Position numbers and translations under genes: made by a program. DNA of 64,000 bases from Pelosinus propionicus DSM 13327 (GTDB lineage Bacteria > Bacillota > Negativicutes > DSM-13327): the NCBI RefSeq assembly GCF_900114615.1, contig NZ_FOTS01000005.1, positions 1 through 64,000 on the forward strand. The letters run 5' to 3'. The notes beneath the pieces were generated by a model. The model made no database searches and was not told where the DNA came from. It saw only the letters and a list, made by a program, of their open reading frames with translations. Positions 1 to 7,389 of this stretch are shown here, one piece after another; the first letter of the stretch is position 1, and every line of letters begins with the position of its first letter.

Positions 1-420
1 AACTTGTTGACTGGATCAGCGAGTGCTCTTGTGTTCCAAATTGGTGCGAATAAAGCACAGACTCTGACTGTTAAAATTGATTCCATGTCTGTTGGTGCTT
101 CAGCTTTAAACATTAGTGCAACTAGTGTTTCGACTACTATAGCTACTTCAAAAGCAATTTCATTGCTTGATGTAGCATTGAGTACCGTTTCTAGCCAACG
201 TGCTAATTTGGGTGCGATTCAGAATCGTTTGACTCACACTATCAACAACCTAGAAGTTGCATCGGAAAACTTAAGCTCTGCTCGTTCTAATTTGCAAGAT
301 ACTGATATGGCGAAAGAAATGGCTAACTACAGCAAACAGCAAGTATTGATTCAATCCGGTACTGCTATGCTGGCGCAAGCAAATCAGTCTTCACAATCAG
401 TTCTTAAATTATTACAGTAA
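1..420 (+). CDS. fliC: Flagellin, C-terminal part (5' end outside the window)
   Basis: Structural subunit of the flagellar filament, secreted by the flagellar export apparatus. The reading frame is already open at base 1, so the N-terminal D0/D1 region is missing. The visible end carries the conserved flagellin C-terminal helix region: a coiled segment with SQRANLGAIQNRL, then NLEVASENLSSARSNLQDTD, MAKEMANYSKQQVLIQSGTA, and a final QSVLKLLQ. Alanine, serine and threonine dominate the preceding part, as in the variable, surface-exposed and often O-glycosylated portion of flagellins. It is followed by a strong terminator, then flaG, fliD and fliS. The large sugar-biosynthesis island downstream makes this the probable glycosylation substrate, which is inference. 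Confidence 0.96.
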   Translation, partial: NLLTGSASALVFQIGANKAQTLTVKIDSMSVGASALNISATSVSTTIATSKAISLLDVALSTVSSQRANLGAIQNRLTHTINNLEVASENLSSARSNLQDTDMAKEMANYSKQQVLIQSGTAMLAQANQSSQSVLKLLQ

Positions 421-436
421 TTAGTATGAGTTAACG

Positions 437-464
437 ACCGGCCGGCATATGCCGGCCGGTTTTT
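437..464 (+). terminator. Rho-independent terminator after flagellin
   Basis: A perfect GC-rich palindrome (ACCGGCCGGCAT and its complement, 437-460) runs straight into TTTT. It lies 17 bases after the flagellin stop and 23 bases before flaG, so most flagellin transcripts should end here. Confidence 0.92.
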
Positions 465-487
465 AATAACAAAGGAAGGGTTGCCTT

Positions 488-808
488 ATGAAAATTGATC
501 GGGTTAACTCAGTTGAAGCGGTGCAAACAATAGAAAAAAAAATAGACAGTGTAAAAGCAAGTGAAACAAAATCTGCAGATGAGATAGATGTGTCTCAATT
601 AGATAAAGCAATTGATACGCTAAATAAAAAAGCAGAAAAAAATCATTATGATGTGCGGTTTTCTGTTTATAAGGATAGTAATCGTATCGTGATTGAAGTT
701 GTGGATAAAACAAATGATCAGGTAATATCTACATTTCCCCCGAAACAGATTCTTGAGATGGCGTTAATGGTCGACAAGGAATTTAAAGTATTAGATAAAA
801 AAATTTAG
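488..808 (+). CDS. flaG: FlaG family flagellar protein
   Basis: FlaG proteins are small flagellar factors linked to filament length and usually sit next to fliD. The 106-residue product has a polar, lysine-rich N-terminal half and the conserved C-terminal FlaG block: DVRFSVYKDSNRIVIEVVD, followed by VISTFPPKQILEMA. The start is supported by AAGGAAGGG 7 bases upstream. It lies between flagellin and fliD, 15 bases ahead of fliD, and is probably cotranscribed with it. Length and motif order match the family. Confidence 0.9.
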   Translation: MKIDRVNSVEAVQTIEKKIDSVKASETKSADEIDVSQLDKAIDTLNKKAEKNHYDVRFSVYKDSNRIVIEVVDKTNDQVISTFPPKQILEMALMVDKEFKVLDKKI

Positions 809-823
809 AAAGAAGGTGTAATA

Positions 824-2944
824 ATGGCTGTTTCTTCAACGTCCTCCACTTCACTTACACTGTCTACAACTACTTCTTCAGCGCTTGGCTCAACCCATTT
901 GAATTCTACGGTGGGGGGGCTAGACATTGATGCTTTGGTTAGTGCAACAATTGCTGCCAAAAGTTTACCTATTACTCTTATGCAAAATAAGAATGCAGTT
1001 CTGCAAGCGAAAATAAATGATTATACAACGATTAAAACAGCCTTAAAAACGCTGCAATATGCCGCTAAAGATTTGACATATGAAAGTGCTTTCTCGGGAC
1101 GAACAGCCACTTCGTCGAAGGAGGAGGTTGTAACTGCAAGTGCTACAAGCGGCGGTACTACTGGTAGTTATACCATTGAGGTTAAGAAACTGGCTACGAT
1201 AACGAGCAATGCAAGTTTAGCGATTGCAGCTACTGATGGCGCAGATTCTGATGGTACCAAAGCAACACTTACAGGAAGCGATTTAACTGGTACGGATCTC
1301 AATGCAGAAATAGATGGAACTACGATTAAAGCGGGCTCTTTTTATATCAATGGAAAAAGTATTGCTGTGACGACAACGGATACAATCAATACCATAGCGA
1401 ATAAGATTACGGCTTCGGGTGCTGGCGTGAAAGCAACTGTGGGTACGGATGGAAAAATTATTCTTGAACAGAAAACAGTGGGAGCTAGTGGGAAAATTAC
1501 ATTGGGTGAAGACACTACTGGATTTTTAACAGCTACTGGCTTAACTGCTTCTACCCTTGTTGCAGGAAAAGATGCTGTTCAGAAGCGGACATTAGATGAT
1601 GTGTACGGTGCGGGTGCAGTTGCAAAAGGATATTTCTCTATTAATGGAACTTTTTTTGCAGTTGATCCGTCTACTGATACAGTGGAGTCGATTGTCAAAA
1701 AGATAAATGCTTCTACGACCGCTGGAGTTTCAGCTTTCTTTGATTCGACTACGCACCAGATCTCTTTAACTTCAAAAACTGCTGGAGATGAAAAGATTGT
1801 TCTGGGAACTGATGGATCTGGAGGAACAGATAGCTCAAATTTTTTAGCTACGGTTGGATTGTTAAACGGTAGCGCAAGAGCTGTTGATGGTAAAGTTGCT
1901 GAAGTAACTGTAAATGGAGTAACGGTAACACCTGTTGATAATAAAATAACATTTCAGGGCAATACATTTAATTTAGTGGGTACTGGAACGTCTACTGTTA
2001 CGGTGAGCGATGATATCGATGCCATGGTAACCAAGGTACAAAATTTTATTACTGCTTATAATGCAGCGATGGATTCCATCATCTCCAAAGTAACAGAGAA
2101 GTCAGATTCTTCTTCAACAGATGCCTCTGTGGGCGATTTGTTTGGTGATTCTACTCTGCGGGGAATTGAACAAGCAATGAGAGACTATAGCTCAAAGGTT
2201 TTATCTTCTCAAGCCAGTACGATGCAGCAGCTTTCTCAAGTTGGTATTACGACTGGAAAAGCAGGTGTATATGATTTAGCACAAATCCAGAGTGGACACT
2301 TGGAATTGGATGCAACCAAACTACGGGCTGCTTTAGCATCTGATCCGAAAGCTGTACAGTCGCTTTTTGGTAATACAACCGTTAGTGTGGATTCTGAAGA
2401 AGTTGGTACTGGCAATGGAAGCGATAAAACATTTACTCTAAAATATGGTACTGATATTATCGGCGATCCTGTAATTAAGGTTAATGGTGTTAGTTATACG
2501 TTGGTCAAAGCCGCTGATATGAAAGATTACGCTACTTCTCCAAATGGTACGCAGACAAATGTACATCAATTTTCTTTCGATAGTACTACTGGAAAAATTA
2601 CGCTTAATACTGTTTTGACTTCCAGTGACGAGATTACTGCAGATTATGATTATGATGCTAGTTCTGGTAGCGGTGCGGGGATTTTCGTTCAAATGGGCTC
2701 GTTACTAACTAGTTATACTCAATATGGCGGTATGATTGATGCTATAATAGGGGATAAAGGAAACCTTGCGAAAGGAATTGCTTATAATAATGAGCGTATC
2801 ACCGATATGAAGTATCGTTTATCGCAAGAACAGGCGACTTTGTATACAAAGTACCATAATATGCAAACAACCTTGCAAGGACTTCAGTCTCAAGGGAGTT
2901 ATATTACTGCATTGCTTGCTAGTTTGACAAAAAGTAGCAGCTAA
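824..2944 (+). CDS. fliD: Flagellar filament capping protein FliD (HAP2)
   Basis: Forms the cap at the tip of the growing filament and folds incoming flagellin. The 706-residue product has the FliD N-terminal domain (about residues 28-115, with GGLDIDALVSATIAAKSLPI) and the C-terminal domain (about 370-690, with TKVQNFITAYNAAMDSI). The tail is a coiled coil, NNERITDMKYRLSQEQATLY, as expected for HAP2. At 706 residues it is clearly longer than the common 450-500-residue form. The extra length lies in Ser/Thr/Gly-rich central domains that may themselves be surface exposed. AGAAGGTG precedes the ATG. A stem-loop follows the stop. Confidence 0.94.
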   Translation: MAVSSTSSTSLTLSTTTSSALGSTHLNSTVGGLDIDALVSATIAAKSLPITLMQNKNAVLQAKINDYTTIKTALKTLQYAAKDLTYESAFSGRTATSSKEEVVTASATSGGTTGSYTIEVKKLATITSNASLAIAATDGADSDGTKATLTGSDLTGTDLNAEIDGTTIKAGSFYINGKSIAVTTTDTINTIANKITASGAGVKATVGTDGKIILEQKTVGASGKITLGEDTTGFLTATGLTASTLVAGKDAVQKRTLDDVYGAGAVAKGYFSINGTFFAVDPSTDTVESIVKKINASTTAGVSAFFDSTTHQISLTSKTAGDEKIVLGTDGSGGTDSSNFLATVGLLNGSARAVDGKVAEVTVNGVTVTPVDNKITFQGNTFNLVGTGTSTVTVSDDIDAMVTKVQNFITAYNAAMDSIISKVTEKSDSSSTDASVGDLFGDSTLRGIEQAMRDYSSKVLSSQASTMQQLSQVGITTGKAGVYDLAQIQSGHLELDATKLRAALASDPKAVQSLFGNTTVSVDSEEVGTGNGSDKTFTLKYGTDIIGDPVIKVNGVSYTLVKAADMKDYATSPNGTQTNVHQFSFDSTTGKITLNTVLTSSDEITADYDYDASSGSGAGIFVQMGSLLTSYTQYGGMIDAIIGDKGNLAKGIAYNNERITDMKYRLSQEQATLYTKYHNMQTTLQGLQSQGSYITALLASLTKSSS

Positions 2945-2954
2945 GTAAAAACAA

Positions 2955-2996
2955 TTTTTTAATTGGTCAACACAATTCGTTGGCCAATTAAAAATT
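2955..2996. terminator. A/T-rich stem-loop after fliD, possibly bidirectional terminator
   Basis: An 12-bp stem (TAATTGGTCAAC pairing with GTTGGCCAATTA, one G-U pair) with a 7-base loop is flanked by TTTTTT on the left and AAAAA on the right. It therefore looks like a terminator on either strand, though the U tract on the plus strand is poor. Confidence 0.5.
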
Positions 2997-3040
2997 AATA
3001 ATGTTCACTACTGTCTAGTTGTGTTAACCTGGAGGAAGAT

Positions 3041-3256
3041 ATGTGTAATTATTTGCATGAAGAAGTGCTCAAGTTGTTGGCTCAATATGAAACATCCTAT
3101 GCAAAGCCGATGAATTCGGGAGAGATTGGTGGGAGGTTAAAAGTAACACCTTCTTATATTCGCAGTCAATTAACTCAATTAGTGAAAATAAGAAAAGTAG
3201 GAGTCCGGAGAGGAAATGGCGGCGGTTATTACTTAATGAAAGAGGAGATACAGTAA
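3041..3256 (+). CDS. Small Rrf2-like winged-helix DNA-binding protein
   Basis: A 71-residue product that is little more than one winged helix-turn-helix. The sequence SGEIGGRLKVTPSYIRSQLT forms the helix-turn-helix, and RRGNGGGYYL matches the wing of Rrf2-type regulators. The C-terminal dimerisation helix and cysteine cluster of full Rrf2 proteins are absent, so an iron-sulfur sensor role is unlikely. GGAGGA lies 5 bases before the ATG. The stop overlaps the next start (TAATG). Position between fliD and the maf gene suggests a local regulator of late flagellar or glycosylation genes; that is inference. Confidence 0.65.
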   Translation: MCNYLHEEVLKLLAQYETSYAKPMNSGEIGGRLKVTPSYIRSQLTQLVKIRKVGVRRGNGGGYYLMKEEIQ

Positions 3257-3687
3257 TGCAAGCAGTGAATGAAAGTAAAATACAGATAGATGAGTTAGGT
3301 GTCCTGCTTGAGGACATGAAAGAGTATTTAGAGAAGGTTGAACAGGGATGCCAGGACTTGCCCAGCAAATTTCATATGGTTGATAAATCTGAGTCGCTTT
3401 TGGCATTGACACAAATTATGGAAGGGCTAGGTTACTATGAGAAACTCCTAAAGTCTGTAGGCGTATTATTGGCTATTGATTTTACGGAAATTTTGTACGA
3501 GAATACTTCAATAGCTTCACTCTTTGAACAATTTTGTCAATTTTTTACTGATATCTATCAAGCAACAGAGAATGAAGATTACTCTTTGCTGTCAGATACT
3601 GTAGAATATGACTTGTTGCCTGTTATAAATGTATCCCAAGGAATATTAGCTGTTGTGCAGGAACGCTATGCAGAAAGGGTTAGATAA
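3256..3687 (+). CDS. Unknown helical protein between fliD and maf
   Basis: Not recognised. The 143-residue product is acidic and predicted by eye to be mostly alpha-helical, with no signal peptide, cysteine pair or known catalytic motif. Its ATG overlaps the stop of the winged-helix gene (TAATG), and its 3' end overlaps the probable start of the maf gene. All three are therefore likely translated together. Because it is locked between fliD and a flagellin-modifying Maf protein, a chaperone or adaptor role for the filament export/glycosylation step is possible but unproven. Confidence 0.7.
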   Translation: MQAVNESKIQIDELGVLLEDMKEYLEKVEQGCQDLPSKFHMVDKSESLLALTQIMEGLGYYEKLLKSVGVLLAIDFTEILYENTSIASLFEQFCQFFTDIYQATENEDYSLLSDTVEYDLLPVINVSQGILAVVQERYAERVR

Positions 3688-5542
3688 ATTGATGTCAGAA
3701 GCAGACAATCGATGGGAAAAAGAAAATTGGGCCTTATTTAAGGAACGTTACAAGGTAGATAAGTTTACGACGGCCAATCAAGATAAAATTCAAGTTATTG
3801 AGAGCCGTGTCGGCATACCTACGGCAAAAGCTATGGCGCCTAACGGCAAATGGATATTTCTGCATAGTTCAATTGACCCGGTAAAAGAAGCTGAAAAAAT
3901 ATCGGCAACTGTTTCGACGGAACCTGGGAAAATTATTGTTGTATACGGATTCGCTCTGGGATATCTTGTCGAGGCTCTGTTAAAAATTGTGGACGAAAGG
4001 TCATTATTGTTCATTATTGAACCTGATCCTAATCTGTTTGTGGCAGCTATGAAGAGCCGCGATTTATGTCATCTTATATCTTCGGAGCGTATGTATATTC
4101 AAGTCAGTGATTCAGCTAACAAAATAAAAGCAAGCTTTTTTACGATTTATGATCCTGCCAAGTACAATGAAATTATTACCTTGGGATTGCCAGGTCATCA
4201 AAATGTATATACTGATTCCTATATTCAGTCTGTGGCATATGTAAAAGACATTGTCAATCTAAAATTGCTGAGTTTAGTAACGATGATTAAAATGGGTTCT
4301 AATTTTATTGTAAATTCTTTATTGAATTTGGTAGACTATTCTACTAATCCTGGTGTAGCCTCATTGTTTGGTCGTTGGGCAGGTTTACCGGTTATAATTG
4401 TATCAGCGGGACCTTCTTTAAACAAAAATATTCATTTATTAAAAGATGCAAAAGGGAAAGCTGCCATATTTGCTGTTGGAACTGCTGTCAAGGCATTGAA
4501 ACAATGGGATATTGAGCCGGATTTTATTTTCAGTATTGATCCTCACCCTCTTAATTATGAACACTTAAGAGGAGTGGATGTGGGAAATTCTGCTTTAATT
4601 GCTGATATACAATCTCATCATATGATTTTTGAAAATTATAAGGGGCCAATTTTCGTTTCAGGAGATGTGCCCGTATTAAGTTGGTTTGGTGATTCGATAG
4701 AAAAAAAAGGAAAAATAGAAAGTGGCGGTTCAGTAGCCAATACTGCTTTTTCAGCAGCATATAAAATGGGGGCAAATCCTATTATATTGGTAGGACAAGA
4801 CTTGGCTTATGGGCGAGATGGACATTCTCATGCTGCTGGGACGAATTATGCCGACAATATTTATTCTGGAGGTGAAAGTCGCGACTATTTCTTGGTAAAA
4901 GCCAATGATGGAGGAGAATTATTCACTGATCGTGCCTTCTATCAATTTCTTACTTTCTTTGAATCCTGGATAGAAAAATATCCTGAACGTGAATACATAA
5001 ATGCAACGGAAGGCGGAGCATTTATTCAAGGTACAAAAATCATGACTCTGCAAGAAGCATTAAATAGACACTGTCAGAAAAAAGTAGATGTTCAGACAAT
5101 GATTTGCGAAAGTCAGAATCAATTTCAAGTCCCAGCCCTAGAACCGATAATTGACATTCTAGAGATGCGTTTAAAAGATACATCGAAGACGATTAGCGAA
5201 GCAAAGAATGCTATCAAGCGTTTAAAACAATTGCAAAAAGCCTGTGAAAATAATCAATTGGAAAAAATGCAGCAACATTTAAAGGCAGTTGCTAAGATAT
5301 ACGAAAAATTTGAGAATGATGAGTCGATACGTGAAGTAGCAGAATGGTTTTCTCAACATGATTTGCATGGAGTTTTTACGCGTACTTATGAAGCGGGATA
5401 TTCAGATATGGATGACTATAGTGCTGCCATCGCAGATTATTCGATATATTACCAAAAAATTATCGATGGGTCTAAAGAAATTGAGGAATTGCTCCAGCGT
5501 TGTATTGAAAAATTTAGGAGGAAACATTTAAATGATAAATAA
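3668..5542 (+). CDS. maf: Motility accessory factor Maf-1 (DUF115, flagellin nonulosonic acid transferase family)
   Basis: Maf/DUF115 proteins are cytoplasmic and are required to attach pseudaminic or legionaminic acid to flagellin before export. The MptE-like catalytic core is clear: VIIVSAGPSLNKNIHLLKDA, then DFIFSIDPHPLNYEHL, then GGSVANTAFSAAYKMGANPI and VGQDLAYGRDGHSH. The N-terminal flank contains RWEKENWALFKERY, and the C-terminus is helical. I chose the ATG at 3668 because AGGA sits 5 bases upstream and because this gives the same N-terminal length as the paralogue at 13648. A TTG at 3653 and an ATG at 3692 are alternatives. It overlaps the preceding gene, and fliS overlaps its 3' end. 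Confidence 0.9.
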   Translation: MQKGLDKLMSEADNRWEKENWALFKERYKVDKFTTANQDKIQVIESRVGIPTAKAMAPNGKWIFLHSSIDPVKEAEKISATVSTEPGKIIVVYGFALGYLVEALLKIVDERSLLFIIEPDPNLFVAAMKSRDLCHLISSERMYIQVSDSANKIKASFFTIYDPAKYNEIITLGLPGHQNVYTDSYIQSVAYVKDIVNLKLLSLVTMIKMGSNFIVNSLLNLVDYSTNPGVASLFGRWAGLPVIIVSAGPSLNKNIHLLKDAKGKAAIFAVGTAVKALKQWDIEPDFIFSIDPHPLNYEHLRGVDVGNSALIADIQSHHMIFENYKGPIFVSGDVPVLSWFGDSIEKKGKIESGGSVANTAFSAAYKMGANPIILVGQDLAYGRDGHSHAAGTNYADNIYSGGESRDYFLVKANDGGELFTDRAFYQFLTFFESWIEKYPEREYINATEGGAFIQGTKIMTLQEALNRHCQKKVDVQTMICESQNQFQVPALEPIIDILEMRLKDTSKTISEAKNAIKRLKQLQKACENNQLEKMQQHLKAVAKIYEKFENDESIREVAEWFSQHDLHGVFTRTYEAGYSDMDDYSAAIADYSIYYQKIIDGSKEIEELLQRCIEKFRRKHLNDK

Positions 5543-5918
5543 TCCTTACGATCACTATAAAAAGATGCAGGTGGAGACAGCAAGTCAGGGCAGATTAATT
5601 ATTATGCTGTATGATGGGGTTTTGAAAAATTTGCGTAATGCTCAACAGTGCATCACCCACAAAGATATAAATGGTGCTCATCGTTTATTAATGAAAGCTC
5701 AGGATATTATAAAAGAATTAAATATTACATTGAATATGAATGCTGGTGAAATTGCTCAGAACTTGCGGAATTTATACTTGTATATGCTGCAGCGTTTAGT
5801 AGAGGCTAATGTTACTAAAGATACAGATAAGATTGCAGAGGTTATCGATCTGCTGTCAACTTTGAAAGAAGCCTGGGATTCTGTTATTTTAAAAAATAAG
5901 TCAGTTGTTGCGCCATAA
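5532..5918 (+). CDS. fliS: Flagellin export chaperone FliS
   Basis: FliS binds the C-terminal helices of flagellin in the cytoplasm and delivers it to the export gate. The 128-residue product has the family signature throughout: an N-terminal NPYDHYKKMQVETASQGRLI, then MLYDGVLKNLRNAQ, and a final four-helix bundle with LRNLYLYMLQRLVEAN. Length is typical. AGGAGGAAAC precedes the ATG, which lies inside the 3' end of the maf gene. Flagellin modification and chaperone binding are therefore translationally linked. Confidence 0.95.
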   Translation: MINNPYDHYKKMQVETASQGRLIIMLYDGVLKNLRNAQQCITHKDINGAHRLLMKAQDIIKELNITLNMNAGEIAQNLRNLYLYMLQRLVEANVTKDTDKIAEVIDLLSTLKEAWDSVILKNKSVVAP

Positions 5919-5940
5919 AAAAGACAGGGGGAATGGTATT

Positions 5941-6324
5941 ATGCAACAAGAAAATATTGAATTCCTTTATATCAAGCATTGTAATAATTTACGACGTTTA
6001 TCAATGGAGCAGCTTCAGGCTATTAAAGATGAACAAGGAAGTCGAGTTGCTGAATTAGCTGAGCAAAAGCAAATTGTAATGGATAGTCTTATTGCATTAC
6101 AAGAACAGATCGACATTAAAGATTGCCATACCGAAATTGGTGAGAAAGTAAAAGAAATATTGCAGCAAATTGCTATAAGTGAAAAGGAAAGTCAGCAAAT
6201 CATTAAAGAACGCTGTGCATCTATCAGTAAACAAATGCTAGCGAATCGTAAAGAAATGAATATTCAGGCTTATGAGGAAGCACCTTCTCAAACTCATGGG
6301 AATCTTTGTAATATAGAAAAGTGA
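5941..6324 (+). CDS. FliT-like flagellar chaperone (putative)
   Basis: A 127-residue, highly charged and fully helical protein directly after fliS, the usual place of FliT, the FliD chaperone. Sequence identity to FliT is not obvious by eye. The call rests on size, helical character (for example LSMEQLQAIKDEQGSRVAEL) and position. The ATG at 5941 is preferred over an upstream TTG at 5905 because AGGGGG lies about 10 bases before it. It is the last flagellar gene before the sugar genes start. Confidence 0.5.
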   Translation: MQQENIEFLYIKHCNNLRRLSMEQLQAIKDEQGSRVAELAEQKQIVMDSLIALQEQIDIKDCHTEIGEKVKEILQQIAISEKESQQIIKERCASISKQMLANRKEMNIQAYEEAPSQTHGNLCNIEK

Positions 6325-6354
6325 AATTTATAAATTAATCGTGGAAAGGACAGA

Positions 6355-7368
6355 ATGATGAATCTTATAGGGAAAAAGGTATTAGTAACTGGAGCAGATG
6401 GTTTTATCGGTTCCCATCTTACAGAGCAACTAGTGAGATTAGGATATGACGTAAGAGCATTTGTTTTATATAACTCATTTAATTCATGGGGATGGTTGGA
6501 TCAGGCTTCAACAGAGATTAAAGAGCATGTAGAAGTTTACACTGGAGATATTCGCGATCCTCATGGTGTGAAGACAGCAATGCAAGGATGTGATATAGTA
6601 TTACATTTGGCTGCTCTGATTGCTATACCCTATTCTTACCACTCGCCAGATACTTATGTAGATACAAATATTAAAGGAACGCTTAATATCCTACAAGCTG
6701 CGAGAGAGCTAGGAGTAGAAAAAGTTGTTCATACGTCTACGAGTGAAGTATATGGGACTGCGCGTTTTGTTCCTATTACGGAAGAACATCCTTTGCAAGG
6801 GCAGTCACCTTATTCGGCAACAAAAATTGGCGCAGATCAATTAGCAATGTCATTTTATCAGTCATTTAGTATGCCGATATCCATAATACGTCCTTTTAAC
6901 ACCTATGGACCACGCCAATCGGCCAGAGCAATCATACCTACTGTAATTACTCAGATTGCTTGTGGAAAACGGGAGATAAAGTTAGGAGCATTGCATCCTA
7001 CAAGGGATTTTAACTATGTAGCAGATACAGTAAGAGGCTTTATTTCAATGGCCCAATCGAAAGCTTCAATTGGTGAAGTTATCAATATTGGTAGCAATTA
7101 TGAAATATCTATCGGCGAAACAGTGAATCTTATTGCAGAAGTTATGGGAGAAAAGATTGATATTGTAACCGATGAAGCAAGGATGCGACCTGTTAACAGT
7201 GAAGTTGAGAGATTGTGGGCTGATAATACCAAGGCGAAAAAACTTCTTAATTGGGAACCTTTATATGGAAACAAAGAAGGATTTAAAAAGGGATTAGCTG
7301 AGACGATTGCATGGTTTACAAACAAAGATAATTTAAAAAACTACAAGTCTGATATTTATAATCTGTAG
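6355..7368 (+). CDS. legB: LegB-type NAD-dependent nucleotide-sugar 4,6-dehydratase
   Basis: Extended short-chain dehydrogenase of the LegB group. It makes the 4-keto-6-deoxy intermediate from NDP-GlcNAc at the start of legionaminic acid synthesis. The Rossmann motif TGADGFIGSHL lies at residues 12-22, and the active site has STSEVYG followed by YSATK. RPFNTYGPRQSARAIIP is typical of this family. LegC, LegG, LegI and LegH homologues follow within 6 kb in pathway order, which strongly supports the assignment over a generic epimerase. AAGGACAG precedes tandem ATGs. Confidence 0.88.
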   Translation: MMNLIGKKVLVTGADGFIGSHLTEQLVRLGYDVRAFVLYNSFNSWGWLDQASTEIKEHVEVYTGDIRDPHGVKTAMQGCDIVLHLAALIAIPYSYHSPDTYVDTNIKGTLNILQAARELGVEKVVHTSTSEVYGTARFVPITEEHPLQGQSPYSATKIGADQLAMSFYQSFSMPISIIRPFNTYGPRQSARAIIPTVITQIACGKREIKLGALHPTRDFNYVADTVRGFISMAQSKASIGEVINIGSNYEISIGETVNLIAEVMGEKIDIVTDEARMRPVNSEVERLWADNTKAKKLLNWEPLYGNKEGFKKGLAETIAWFTNKDNLKNYKSDIYNL

Positions 7369-7389
7369 TTAAATAGAAGGATGGATACT

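Noticed and set aside
437-464. Palindrome after flagellin as a phase-variation inversion site
   Set aside because: There is only one copy and no recombinase gene nearby; the T tract identifies it as a terminator.
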